A DNA stretch of 64,000 bases from Branchinecta lynchi (GCA_023053575.1 JAKZAP010000021.1:1247501-1311500), one strand, 5' to 3'; counted from the stretch's first letter, positions 33,028-43,483 are shown. Notes: generated by a model from the sequence alone, not told the origin. Made by a program: numbers and translations.

Positions 33028-33093
33028 TTGTTCGGAAACCCACGACCTTGGCCTACAATGCCAGTGCTCTGCCACTGAGCTACAGAGGGGCTT
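33028..33093 (-). mobile_element. tRNA-like sequence (SINE head)
   Basis: The minus strand reads GCCCCTCTGTAGCTCAGTGG, then CAGAGCACTGGCATTGTAGG and CCAAGGTCGTGGGTTTCCG. D-arm and anticodon arm are recognisable (loop ATTGTAG, anticodon TGT), but the T-arm is altered and no acceptor complement follows. A tRNA-Thr-derived SINE or pseudogene. Confidence 0.55.
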
Positions 33094-33387
33094 GTGAACA
33101 TGGTCCAGAAACCACTATAATAGTCAGGTGGTACTTTTAAATTCACATCTCCACTTCTCAAACTAACTCGCTGTAATTCCGCTCCGGACTTGCAGACTCT
33201 TTGTTTTACCTTGCTTCGTCTTTCTGATCCGTGTCGACGGAAACGGCTGTCTGAAACCCGGAAGAAAACCATTGATGTGAGCCTTGGTTTGATAGTATGT
33301 GTATCTTGATCGATTGAACGCTCCAGGGCTTCCAGGCTAAGTATTGTTCATATAAATGTAATAAGTTGCGTAGTACTGTACGTAATA

Positions 33388-33778
33388 GTTGCGTTTTTGA
33401 TCCGAATTCTCCTCGCGATTCTCCTCCGAATTCTCCTATTTAGTGTTTTTGGACTATTCAGATAAGTGAATTCTCCTTTTCGTGCGTTTTTTTCTGAATC
33501 GAGAACGGGGAAAGCCTCTCGGTTCTGCAGAATCGGGAAGCTGATCCGATGGTGAATTCTCGATTCTGCTCTCTGCGGTTTGCTCCCTTATTGGTCAACA
33601 GAGTGTGGGTGTTCATTATGCATAAACACGTATACCGGGTTGCGGACGAGCTGCAAAATTAGTGTTTTTGTCAAAAGCGAGAATGGAGAAGGGAGAGGAG
33701 CATAAACGGTAATTTGTACGAGAATCTAGAATTCAGAAGCGAGGATTCGGAACGGAGAATTCGGATCAAAAACGCAAC
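33388..33778. mobile_element. TA-flanked TIR element (391 bp)
   Basis: Ends GTTGCGTTTTTGATCCGAAT and the perfect inverse (ATTCGGATCAAAAACGCAAC), bounded by TA on both sides. The interior is rich in GAATTCTCC/GGAGAATTC. It resembles the element at 15454-15715 in its GYTGCGTT terminus. No ORF. Confidence 0.88.
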
Positions 33779-33859
33779 TAATGTTTACGTCTTATTGCGC
33801 AACCATATTGAAATTTAATATAAGATGTTCTTATTTCTGCGACCTTCAGTGTTGCCACA

Positions 33860-34020
33860 CTGATAGTGACACAATTTTCGAGCTTATAAAGATCAGAAAA
33901 AGTCTTCTCAGCACTACTTGAAGTACAATTTGACGACCATTATGTTGTTAAAGAAAACTACTAAATTAACGTATGGACAGTAGGGTTCCTCGAACTAGCA
34001 GTAAGCAGTCGTGACAGAAA
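33860..34020 (-). repeat. Family F, minus copy, first part
   Basis: Inverse of the 3' half of family F (contains GATCAGAAAAAGT and GTTGCCACACTGAT). It continues in 34985-35160, so about 960 bp was inserted into it. Confidence 0.7.
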
Positions 34021-34039
34021 CAAAACAACAAAACAAGTT

Positions 34040-34197
34040 ACACACCTTCATATATTCAAATAATGTATATAACGGATACGATTCTTCATCAGCAATATTT
34101 CGGTCCTTCTTGGGCAAGGGTCAAGGGGCAAGGGTTCGTTATATACATTATTTGAATAAATGTTTCAAAGTCAGCTTGGGCTCAAAGAATATTTGAA
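34040..34197. mobile_element. Ribozyme-bearing repeat, degenerate fold-back
   Basis: Arms AATAATGTATATAACGGATA and its inverse bracket a broken core (ATATTTCGGTCCTTCTTGGG on the plus strand). The outer arm CAAAGTCAGCTTGGGCTCAA is at 34167-34186. Confidence 0.65.
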
Positions 34198-34920
34198 CAC
34201 CTTCCACACGAGGAACGGCTAAAGCGCCTGAAACTCCCGACACTAGTCTACCGAAGAAGACGTAATCCAGGCGTTTAAAGGACCCCTCTCGCTTATTCTG
34301 TCTTTTATAATATACCGAGCTCCCTTATGGAATTATAAGCTTCTAAAATATCCACCTTACTCCATTGTTTCGTTTTGTTCCTACTCTTTTCACACAAGGA
34401 TAAGAGAATCTTCTCTTTTTGACTTCTCTTATTTGCTTAGTTTTCCCACTTTTTAACCACGGCGCGTTCAGTATTCGAATATTTTGAGACCAGCCGCCAC
34501 GTCGGTGAACAGAAAGGCTGGATAGAATCGACAAGCGCTAATAAGGAAATCGCTAAATTCAGGTGGAAAGTAATGGTATTTCCGAAACACGTTTCTGTGA
34601 TCCACTTCCTAGTGAAAACATCATTTCTCGAAAGAGTTGTACTTTAAGCTGTTGAGCAACACCCTTCCTCAACTCTTCACGCACGGTGAATCCAGGAGAA
34701 CCCGTGGGCACTCGAGACGCCTGGAGAAGCCATTCTTGAAAACAAGAACTCGGGGTCATTTCTTCCGGAACCGAGTCATCTCACTTCGGAACGATCTGTC
34801 AGAAGAGTCTGTTACACCCAAGACCGTAGAAGCCTTCAAACGGTCTGTGGACACTGAATGGGAAATAAAACCCGGGAACCTGTGCTGGGATCCGCCGGAA
34901 TCCAGTACAAAGAACTAGAT
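34198..34920 (+). pseudogene. CR1-type LINE C-terminus, interrupted by family E
   Basis: 34198-34266 encodes LPHEERLKRLKLPTLVYRRR. After a family E insert (34270-34640) the LINE resumes at about 34690 with RRTRGHSRRLEKPFLKTRTR, GHFFRNRVISLRNDL and TPKTVEAFKRSVD. These are the consecutive C-terminal motifs of CR1-like LINEs (LP.EERL..L.L..L.YRR, TRGH..KL, FF.NRV...WN.LP, FK..LD). The usual W of the WN.LP motif is replaced. Confidence 0.8.
34270..34640 (+). repeat. Family E repeat, near full copy
   Basis: Starts AAAGGACCCCTCTCGCTTAT and runs to the pieces shared with 28110-28310. Repeated at 54487-54935. Non-coding; ends not defined. Confidence 0.75.
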
Positions 34921-34984
34921 GATACCAATTAATAGAATCCCCACCAGTAGGAGCATCGCATCAGGATTATATCTTAGACTGCTC

Positions 34985-35160
34985 CGAAGTGCAATTTAAG
35001 GCAAAACGTGGTCTTTCCAAGAAAAGTCGCTACCTCTACTTCCAACAAAGTAGAACTTTGTGCTCCCTCTGGCGATCCTGACGAAGTTCCTCTTTCCTCG
35101 GCTCGCTGGCGGAGCCCAACTACGATCTGATTGGCTCTGCATAAGACAAAATAGAACCAG
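34985..35160 (-). repeat. Family F, minus copy, second part
   Basis: Inverse of the 5' half of family F (CTTCCAACAAAGTAGAAC, CTTTCCTCGGCTCGCTGGCG). Together with 33860-34020 it makes one copy split by the LINE/ribozyme-repeat/family E block. Confidence 0.7.
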
Positions 35161-35161
35161 G

Positions 35162-35625
35162 GTCTATTCTCCTTTTACATGGGATAAATGTGTTTATTTT
35201 AAAGCGGGTGTAGATAGGGAGGAATTGAAATTATTAATTAGTATGCCTGCTGATATTTTACCCCTGGGAGATAGGAGGAGGTGCACGGGTAGGCCGATTG
35301 GGAGAATTGGTCCTTACTTCTGCCCGATGGGTGGAGAGATGAATGAGTGTGTGCGACATCTTATGCATGCCTGTAGGGAATTGAATGATTTGATAAGCGA
35401 AATATTTGGTGTAAATGAGTGTGATGAACAATGGATGGAGCAAATGTTTAAGAGTGAGTGTTATGCTACTATAAAGAAAGGGGGCAGATTCCTCAAGCTC
35501 TCAATGATTCACAGAGAATATTTTTTGTAGTTTTAGTAGTTATTAGAAATAAGTTCGTCATTGTGTTTCCTTCTGTTTGTATTGCCATGACCCTTGGGCT
35601 TTTAGGGTAATACATATCATATCTA
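35162..35625 (+). pseudogene. LINE 3' end with zinc-knuckle-like C-terminus
   Basis: An open frame ends at 35530 with LKLLISMPADILPLGDRRRC, YFCPMGGEMNECVRHLMHAC and KKGGRFLKLS. The C-P-M-x-G-x(n)-H-x(3)-H-x-C pattern is the terminal zinc-binding motif of LINE ORF2 proteins. The 3' UTR (CATGACCCTTGGGCTTTTAG ... ATATCATATC) is shared with 50740-50848. The frame is read in continuity with family F at its 5' side, so the LINE is 5'-truncated. Confidence 0.7.
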
Positions 35626-35823
35626 AATACTCTTTGAGCCCAGTCCGACTTAGAAACATTTATTCAAACAAACAACGGATATACGTCAACTACGATTCTT
35701 CATCAGCGATATTTGAGCAGTCGAAGATATAATCCTGATGCGGATTGACAGCCAGAGGATTGACATTGACAGCCAGAGGATTACAGCTATGTTTCCTTCC
35801 CCGAAGTTGAACAAGAGGATTGA

Positions 35824-35867
35824 CAGCCTGACGAGGACCCTTGCCAAGAAGGGCCGAAATATCGCTG
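35824..35867 (+). ncRNA. Hammerhead ribozyme-like motif, intact core
   Basis: CAGC, CTGACGA, GGACCC...GGGCC, GAAA, ATAT, C, GCTG: every fixed core base is present and stem I is 4 bp. Predicted cut after C at 35863. Stem III is a bare ATAT palindrome, which in known minimal hammerheads works better as a dimer. Confidence 0.75.
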
Positions 35868-35951
35868 TAGAAGAATCGTAGCTGACGTATCCGTTGAAAA
35901 CATTGTTTGAATAAATGTTTCAAAGTCAGCTTGGGCTCAAAGAATATTTGA

Positions 35952-35994
35952 CAGCCTGACGAGGACCTTGCCAAGAATGGCCGAAATATCGCTG
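35952..35994 (+). ncRNA. Hammerhead ribozyme-like motif, core intact, stem II altered
   Basis: Same layout as 35824-35867, starting 128 bp downstream in the same orientation. One C is missing in GGACC and the return strand is TGGCC, so stem II is shorter. Predicted cut after C at 35990. Confidence 0.65.
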
Positions 35995-36124
35995 ATGAAG
36001 AATCGTAGCTGACGTATATCTATTGTAAACATTTTTTGAATAATCATATCATATCATAGCTTATTACAGCGGGGGGGGGGGGGGTAGATTGTATAGAAAA
36101 TGTATAATATTTTGTTTTGTTCAG

Positions 36125-36269
36125 GAACAACTTCTGCAAATGTTTTCATTGTACGAAGCACTGCTACAAGAGCTTAAGGCTCTCATTGAGCGACTGGAGA
36201 TACTGGAAGAGTTGAAGGTTGCAAAGTTGAATATAGCAACGACTGTGCCCCTTCTGAAGAAAATCGTAG
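36125..36269 (+). CDS. HAUS8: HAUS8-like augmin subunit, exon 5 (coiled coil)
   Basis: Acceptor TTTTGTTCAG, donor GTAG|GTAATG; phase 0 in, phase 1 out. It encodes EQLLQMFSLYEALLQELKAL, IERLEILEELKVAKLNIATT and VPLLKKIV, a heptad-rich coiled coil with a break at TTVPLL. The L..L..Q...L.P+ pattern before the break is that of HAUS8. The coil would pair with the other augmin subunits. Confidence 0.7.
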
Positions 36270-36779
36270 GTAATGAAATAATATTGTTGTTTCCCGTTGA
36301 ACAGAAAGAAAAGCGGAGCCTGCGATCGTAACAAATAAAAAACAAATACTGAACAAGAGCTAGCTCATATGGCACTTGCAAGGCTCGTTCACAGGATAAA
36401 ATATGGAATTTTTGTCGTGCGTTTGTTCTGATCTTCTGTAAGCAAAACCCTTGAGGTGAGAATCATCATGGACCCTTGGAAATCACGAGATCCCCCACCC
36501 CATAGTGCCCCATGACCCCAAACTTTCGCCGGGTGAAGCACGGCGAAAGTTCGCAGAAGAAATATAATTTTTTATATAATTAATACAGTTTTATATAAAT
36601 ATAATTTTTTTAAACACAGAGGAAATCAAATTTTGCATTCTTTTTGTCGTGCCTCGGTATTCTCTTCGGCATACCGGGTTCTTTTCATACATGAGGAATA
36701 CAGAAGAAATACAGTTTTTATACTTTTGTCGGGCGTCGTCGACTCGTCGACACCTCGGGTTCTTTTATACTCAAGAAAC

Positions 36780-37530
36780 AAAGTTGATTAGAGGTTCGAT
36801 TTAGAGGCAAGGAGACATGCTAAGTCCGAATATGAAATTTATTTTCTCGCTGGACAATTAGTTCGGTCGGAATCCGGCCAAAACCGGAGAATTTGTTAAA
36901 AATAAAAGTTTTATTTAAATTTGATAAGATGTTCGATTTGCGGGTAAGAAGACGTGCTGACTTCGTACATGACAATCATTTTCTTACCGGACGTATAGAT
37001 CGCTCGGAATCCGGCTGAAGCCGGAAGGAATAGAAAACCGTGATTTTCGGGTTTTTTTTTCTTGATCAGCTAATTATCCCTCTAGGATGATGTGCGAGGG
37101 ATAAATATAAAGTCGGATATTTCGGTTGAACTTCCGGCAAACCGTCCTTAGCGAAAAAACAAAACAAAACTAAATCGTAAAATACACCACAATCACGACA
37201 GGAAAACGATGCGGAACCAACAGACAATAAGACGAGATGTAAATAAAAACCAGAAGAAACAGTGTGGACTGAACGACATGTCTTTCAGTCCACACGGTTT
37301 TCTATTTCTTTCGTAATGAATGGTCAGCTTGGCTTCAAACCTTATAGTTGGCTGAAACCGGAAAATTTGTTAAAAGCAGAAGTTTAATCTTAAGTTGATT
37401 AGAGGTAGGATGTAGGGGTAAGGAGACATGCTGAATTCGTTTTTGAGCTTTAGTTTTTTGCCAGACAAGTAGTTTGTCCGGAATCCGACCGAAACCGGAA
37501 GTTGGGCAGAAGGAAGGAGATACGACGTAT
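36780..37530 (+). repeat. Dispersed copies of the 137-bp repeat
   Basis: GTTGATTAGAGGTTCGATTT, GGAATCCGGCCAAAACCGGA and GACATGCTGAATTCG units occur as in 28830-29860 but diverged and interrupted at 37025-37340. Confidence 0.75.
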
Positions 37531-37549
37531 ATGCTGAATCCGTATCTGA

Positions 37550-38030
37550 ATATTTGACAGCGCAAAACGGCTATCTTAATATATCTGAACTTTGAAATTC
37601 AGCTGGCTTATCCGGTTTGCTCTGTCAAATACGAATTTGGTCTTCCCCGAATATTACCATTGGCCTTAACCTGTTTGTAAATTTTAAAAGTAAGAAGTCT
37701 GTTGAAGACCGAATATCAACAGGACCGAATTGTCGGGAGCGAATATTAAAAATTTTGCGATCACATCGAAACCTTTGGTCTTGTTTTCGTTCGTCGGTAT
37801 TCTCGTCGGCACATGGTGTTCTTTTTACACGTAAGAAATTAAACTCTGTAAACATTTTTGGGACTCATCCCGAAAGTTTGTTTCGTCGGCACATGGGCTT
37901 CTATTTACATTTAAGAAATAAAGATCTTTTTACAGACTTGTCGGGCAAAACACAGAGGCTGAACGCTTTTGTTGGGTGTCGGTATTCTTTCTTCACGTCT
38001 GGTTCTTTTTATTCGTAAGAAACCATTCCA
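37550..38030 (+). repeat. Ribozyme-repeat end and 'GTCGGTATTCTCGTCGGCA' repeat
   Basis: 37555-37632 carries only the outer arms of the ribozyme repeat (CAAAACGGCTATC; GGCTTATCCGGTTTGC). It is followed by short repeats of TTCGTCGGCACATGG and TTTACA.GTAAGAAA (37790-38030), also seen at 36650-36780 and 46500. Confidence 0.5.
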
Positions 38031-38600
38031 TTTGTCGGGCGCAAATTTTACGGAAACAGATTCAAAAAACTTCGCATGCGGCGCTTCGTTCAACTTATTC
38101 TCAGTACAATCGTTGGAAGCTTTGCTTATTAGCGAAAGTTGAAATGAAAAACCGAATTTGTGAATTTCAATATACGAATGTTCGGTAAAGGCTCAATCTC
38201 AACTGATGCATTACAATTAGTTTTACAACAAATATCGCCTACGGTGCATTTAGTAGTTTCTCTATTAGGAAGATCAGTGTTTCATCTAGTTGGCGTTTTA
38301 GGATTAACATTCTTGGGGTTTGAAACAGATTAAAAGCTAGAACTTGTGGGGTAGGTATAGCAAAATGTTTCTGGAAGAAAGGCAGATAAACAAAATTTCG
38401 CCTGTGGCGCTTACTTTAACTTGTTCTGGTTACAGTCGTTTTAAGCTTCGTTTTTCAGCGAAAGTGAAATGAAATGCCGAATATGTGCACTTTAATAGAC
38501 GAAATTACATTAAAGGAATAATCTCAACTGATAATTACAATTAGTTTCACATAAAATTTCGCCTGCGGCGCATTTTGTAATGTTCTCTTTTTTGGAAGAT
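38030..38600 (+). repeat. Family H degenerate repeat
   Basis: AAATTTCGCCTGTGGCGCTT, TTCGCATGCGGCGCTTCG and CGCCTGCGGCGCATTTTG recur about every 180-350 bp. Related units are at 63340-63900. Confidence 0.6.
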
Positions 38601-39400
38601 TGGTTGTTATGGAACTTGCCCTTCGGCCAAGTGCCATATAGCGATAACAATTTCTGTCCGTCCGTGGGTCAGTCTGTCTGTCGGTCTGTCCAGGTTTTCT
38701 ACTTCGGGCTCTTCCACATAAGCTAGGACGACGAAACTTGACAGGCATATCAGGGACCCCAAAAGAATAAGTTGGAAATAGTCAGTTGCCCGGTCCGAGC
38801 ATCACAAGGGGAGTCGAGGGAGGGGGAATCCGGAATCTTGAGGTATTTATTACTTTTGAACGGGTAATCGGATCTTAATGAAATTTCATACTTGGAAAGA
38901 CCCTCTCAGACTTCCCATCACAAATCCGGACCGGATCCGGTGACTTCGGGGGGAGCCGAAAATCTTGGGAAACGCTTAGAGTGGAGGGATCGGGATAAAA
39001 CTTGGTGGGAAGAACAAGCACAGGTCCTAAATATATCGTTGACATAATCCGACCAGATTCGGGCACTGTGAGGGTGTTGGGGGGGGGGGCTCTGGAATTT
39101 GGTGATCCCGCGAGTTCGGTACTTCCTGATGTGATAGGACGATGAAACTTGGGAGACTATCAGGGACCCGAACAGGCTGACATGAGAATAGTCGTTTCCC
39201 TAATCCAGCCATCACGGGGGGAGTGGAGGCATGGGGAGCCCGGATTTAATGGCATACATAACTTATGAGCGGGTTATCGGAATTGAATGAAACTTGGCTA
39301 GTAGAAAGAGCTGTCGTCTCAGATGTTCCACGTCTGATCGGATCCGATACCTGTGGAAAGGTCCCGAGTGTTGAGGGGGGGGGGGTCCCTAGAAGGTCGT
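38600..39400 (+). repeat. Family D repeat
   Basis: Starts GCCATATAGCGATAACAATT and a CTGTCGGTCTGTCC block, then GACGAAACTTGACAGGCATA, GGGGGAATCCGGAATCTTGA and further units as in 440-2110. Confidence 0.75.
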
Positions 39401-39439
39401 TGGAAAAAAAAAAATCCGAATTCACCTGCACTTGATGAT

Positions 39440-40295
39440 TTTTATGGAGTCTACCGGATTACTGCTCAGGGAACCTACCGGAATTTTGCTAAGGGCATCT
39501 ACCGAAGTCTTTTCATGGAATCTACCGGAACTTGTCTCAGGGAATTTACTGGAGGCTGGATCAGGGATCTACCGGACTTTGCCCCACGGAATATACTAGA
39601 ATTTTAGAATCTACCGGAATTTTGCTCAGGGAATCTACCGGAATTTTCCTCAGAGAATTTACCGGAGTTTTGCTCAGGGAAACTACCAGAATTTTGTTCA
39701 GGACATCCACAGAAATCTTGCTCAAGGGATCTACCGGAACTTGTCTCAGGGAATTAACTGGAGACTGGGTCAGAGGATTTACCGGACTTCGTCACACGGA
39801 ATCTCCTAGAATTTTGGAATCTACCGGAATTTTGCTCAGGGAATCTACCGGAATTTTGCTCAGAGAAACTACCGGAATTTCGCTCCTGGAATCTACCGGA
39901 ATTTTGCTTTGCGAATCTACCGGAATTTTGCTCAGGGAACCTACCAGAATTTTGCTCAGTGAAACTACCGGAATTTTGCTCCTGGAATCTACAGGAATTT
40001 TGCTTTGCCAAGCTACCGGATTTGCTCAGGGAACCTACCGGAATTTTGCTCAGGGCATCTACCGAAATCTTGCTCAAGGAATCTACCGGAACTTCTCAGG
40101 AAATTTACTGGAGGCTGAATCAGGGAATCTACCGAAATTTTGCTGAGGGAATCTACCGAAGTCTTTCTCAAGTAATTTATCGGAACTTATCTCGGGGAAT
40201 TTACTAGAGGCTGGCTGGATCGGGGAATCAACCGGACTTCGCTCCACGGTATCAACCAGAATTTGGCTCAGGGAATCTACCGGAATTTTGTTGCT
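39440..40295 (+). repeat. 24-bp minisatellite, about 35 units
   Basis: Unit CTACCGGAATTTTGCTCAGG plus GAAT, 24 bp. Because 24 is divisible by 3, long ORFs appear on both strands (plus 39532-40146, repeating ESTGILLR; minus 39754-40077, repeating SGRFPEQN). Higher-order structure is visible: the GGAGGCTGGATCAGGGATCT variant recurs at about 39550, 39760, 40110 and 40205. I do not regard it as a gene. Confidence 0.93.
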
Positions 40296-41149
40296 TACCG
40301 GATAAGTAGAGACTCGCAGCATACCAGGATGACCCCGGCACACACCTTACTAGAGTGATTCTTGCAGACAGACAACATAGCTTTCAAGAATTAGGCAACC
40401 TACTGAAATCCATCATTTCCAACTCCAAATACTGTTCCAGGAATAGTTTCACGGTACCGTCTACGGCAGTTTCAACAGCTTTCTCGACTCCTCGCCGGTG
40501 ATACACCGAGGAGAGTTCAAAGAGGAGTTAGCCTTTTCCGACATATGATCTCAAAAGTCGCCAGGAGAGACTCGAAACAGACAAATAGAAAATATTAGAA
40601 GTTTTTCGTGAATTGAAAGATGTCTTCACAAGTATTGAAAGCTTTCAAGCTGGCCGAGACAATCCCTGTTAACTCAGCAAAAGGGGAAAGACGTTTTAGC
40701 AAGATGAGTGTTGGCTAAGGCCACTTGCTGACCAGCATCTGTTACTAATCACATTTGAAACCGAGCTAGTTGAAGAATGTAAAATTGGACGTGTTGTGGA
40801 CAAATGGAAAACGTGATGAAAAAAGTGTAGGGTAGGCTGAAGGTCGAGGACTTTTTAGTCTTAACTGACAATCTTAAAGTTTAACCGAATAGGTTCAAGG
40901 TCCAACACGTCTAGTAACATCACTTATTCTCTTAAATATTTATGAAAACCCGATAAAAACGCGTTACTTCGTTTCTCCGTTATCCCAGGATACTCGATTT
41001 CATAGAATGAACTTATTCTTTCGGGATTTGTGATACCTCTATGTGCTTGTCCCTCTAGGCTTGAAATATTCACCAAATAGAAATGTAAGCCATTGCCGAA
41101 AAACGAAATAAAAATGTCAGATTCATTGCAAGACATATCCTAAAATCAT
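40296..41149. other. Intronic sequence, hAT-like traces
   Basis: 40565-40790 reads, with frameshifts, like the end of a hAT/ZMYM-type transposase (AFKLAETIPVNSAKGERRFS then KMS, and LLITFETELVEECKIGRVVD). The rest is unassigned. Confidence 0.4.
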
Positions 41150-41460
41150 TTTCTTATTTGATAGTGCAATACGGATACGTCAGCTGAATTTTATTAGAGC
41201 TATATTTTGGCCCTTCTTAGCAAGGGTCCTCTTCTGGCTCAAAGCCGCTCAAGTTGAAAAAAAGAACTTAAGGGAAAACCACCAAGTTCGTTTTCCCACA
41301 AACTTTTTTTTCCCACAAGTCATTTTTCCAACTTGAACGGCTTTGAGCCAGAAGAGGACCCTTGCCAAGAGGGTCCGAAATATAGCTCTAATAAAATTCA
41401 GCAGACGTATCCGTTTTGCACTATCAAATATGATTCGCAGTCAGCTGAAGGAATATTGAA
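41150..41460. mobile_element. Ribozyme-bearing fold-back element, large hairpin
   Basis: Two arms of about 130 bp (41162-41260 and 41325-41430) are almost perfect inverse copies (GCAATACGGATACGTCAGCT against the inverse AGCAGACGTATCCG, and CTTGAACGGCTTTGAGCC), with a spacer of about 65 bp. Both arms carry the ribozyme region, but the core reads CAGAAGA instead of CTGAAGA in each, and the left arm also lost GAAA. Inactive core, shared by both arms. Confidence 0.85.
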
Positions 41461-41929
41461 AATCATTTTCCTACTTTTCTACAGGCTTAACTTCTCCGAT
41501 GTCGCATCTTCAGCCCTGGAAAGGCAGGCCTTTGTTTAAATTCAAATTCTCCGCGTCTGGGTGAATTTTGGTTTGCCATGCAAGCAGCCCACGCTCTGAA
41601 TGTTATTACGAAAACTACAAAATCCCTCAGATGTGTTCCGAATATATCAGTATTCGAATATCAGAATGAAAAATAAGGTGCCTTTTCAGTAAAACCTTAA
41701 CGAGCCTTTTTTTCTGTTATTTGTAACACATAATATAAGTGAGAACACAACAGTAGCCGAGGCCTATTCTGGAGTTTCTGTAGAGATGGTCATTAGGGAG
41801 ACATTTCCGGTAAAACCTGAAAAAAATTCCTGTAAAACTTCGAAATATTCCGGTAAAGTTATGAAGCTGCCCCCCCCCCCCCCCCCTATCAGGAAGGTAT
41901 CGCGACGCCCCTGCCTGTGGGGCGGGGAT
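41461..41929. other. Intronic; poly-C tract and short remnants
   Basis: 41871-41886 is a poly-C tract followed by GCGACGCCCCTG. No gene. Confidence 0.4.
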
Positions 41930-42240
41930 TGGAGTGGGGCGCCGGAAATCTCTTGAAACGCTTAGAGTCGATGGATTGGGATGGAACTTGTGGGAAGAAA
42001 AAGCATTAGCCCTAGATACATAACTGACAAAAAGAGATCGAATCGGGGCTCTATCGGGGAGTCGGTGATCGCCAGTTAGGATAGTTCCAGATATTCTAAG
42101 GACCGATGAAACTATGCAGGCGTATTAGTGACTTAAGGACCAGACATAATGCCCTAGGAATACTCGTTTTCCTGGATCCGACCATCTTTGGGGAGTTGAG
42201 GGAAGCGGAATTCTATCCTATGCTGGTGGGAAATGTACGC
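41930..42240 (+). repeat. Family D fragment
   Basis: Contains GAAACGCTTAGAGTCGATGG, TTCCAGATATTCTAAGGAC and GGGAGTTGAGGGAAGCGGAA, in the same order as 1020-1280. Confidence 0.7.
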
Positions 42241-43256
42241 CGTTGCGGCAACGGCGTGTTTTGTCGGCACATTATTTAGTCCGTCGGCATAAACCGGACG
42301 TCCCCCCCCCCCCAAGTTAAAACGCTAGTGACGCCGCTGGCCATGAAAACAAAAAAACTTCCGTGTCCCCGACATTGAATTGAGCATTGTTAAAATACTA
42401 GATCTATATAAGAGAAAATATGATCGATTTCTACCGTTTGCAGTATAAGCTGACTTGTATACCTCTTCTGCAGCTTGTTGCACCAATTTGAAGAATGCTA
42501 GGCTATAAAAACATTAAAAACCACTGAAGCTCGTCTGAAGAAATTCCTATGTAATAAAGATTATGGTCAATGTTTTCTTACTTGGGTCATTAGAAGGAAA
42601 AAAATGATTATAAAGAATTAACGAAAAAAAAAAATCAAATTTGAAAACACTTCCGTGAGCTTTTGGTGCTTTCTATTGGGCTTTGCAACTCGGTACCAGC
42701 CGATGCCATGCCAGTGTAATGAGCGACCCTAGCCTGATCTGATAGCACTGGTTTGACCCATCGTTCCGTACCTGAGGCGTGTCCCGTAAACGATGATGTC
42801 GAACCGCGGCGCCTGTGGGCGAGAAATACAAAAGTTAAGAACATGGAATTCTATGTTGTTGTTTTGTGAGGTGAATGTTGCGTAATACTTTTTGGGTCAA
42901 AGGCTGGACGAGGAAGAAACTAAAACTGGATCCAGTTAAATGTCGCCGCACAAACCGGTATTCGAATTCCTTTGTACCATATTTCACTGAGAAGATTAAC
43001 AAAAAACAAGTGAATTCTAAGTTATTTATTTTCTTTTATGTAATAATTGTATATATTCAGGTATTTTAACACATGAAATGTAATGGTCGAAGAATTTAGT
43101 GCCATGTCGGCGCTACGAGTTGGATCAATAAAAATATATATCTAAAAACTTTTTGTTGAAAGCGAATCCAGAGATAACACAGTTAGTGTGGGGATTGTAA
43201 ACCCTTCAGAGGTCAAAGATTGTTCCAGCTACAGTCTTATCCGTTCTTTTCGCTAG
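42241..43256. other. Intronic, no firm feature
   Basis: Includes a poly-C run at 42302-42313, and a minus-strand frame at 42640-42840 (TGMASAGTELQSPIES) that looks repeat-derived but is not assignable. Confidence 0.35.
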
Positions 43257-43370
43257 ACTGCATGGAAAGCCTAGAGATGGATCTGGAGCATCGAAAAACT
43301 GCATTCGAAGGTCTAGCAAACCATGTTATCGTCAAAAATACGGAACCTGTAGGAATTGGAGCATTAAAGG
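43257..43370 (+). CDS. HAUS8: HAUS8-like augmin subunit, exon 6
   Basis: Acceptor TTCTTTTCGCTAG, donor AAAGG|GTGAGT; phase 1 in and out. It encodes CMESLEMDLEHRKTAFEGLA, NHVIVKNTEPVGIGALK. The sequence 'coil, ...ALA....L.VK.I......L...L' is the characteristic post-coil segment of HAUS8 (compare the TALDTTRHELPVRSI-type region of the vertebrate protein). Confidence 0.7.
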
Positions 43371-43483
43371 GTGAGTAAGCTTGATTGTTCTTCTTCTTCT
43401 CCATCGTTATGCTGGCGTTGAGTTCGGCTGGTGCAGATCCCTTGCTGTTGGGGTTATGGGATGTTCAGTAGAACTGGTTCTTC

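Larger units (their letters stand above)
35630..36035. mobile_element. Ribozyme-bearing repeat cluster, subfamily 1
   Basis: Contains one minus-strand 3' half (near 35700), two plus-strand complete ribozyme-like cores (35824-35867 and 35952-35994), and arms CTTAGAAACATTTATTCAAA and CATTGTTTGAATAAATGTTT. The partial direct repetition of core plus arm suggests a tandem (multimeric) unit, as retrozymes and Penelope-like elements show. Confidence 0.8.

Noticed and set aside
32784..33272. 162-codon minus-strand ORF as one gene
   Set aside because: It joins a LINE remnant, a tRNA-like SINE head and unique sequence; no single family.
39532..40146. 204-codon ORF as a repeat protein gene
   Set aside because: Produced by a 24-bp satellite; the opposite strand is open too, and there is no start context, splice border or non-repeat domain.
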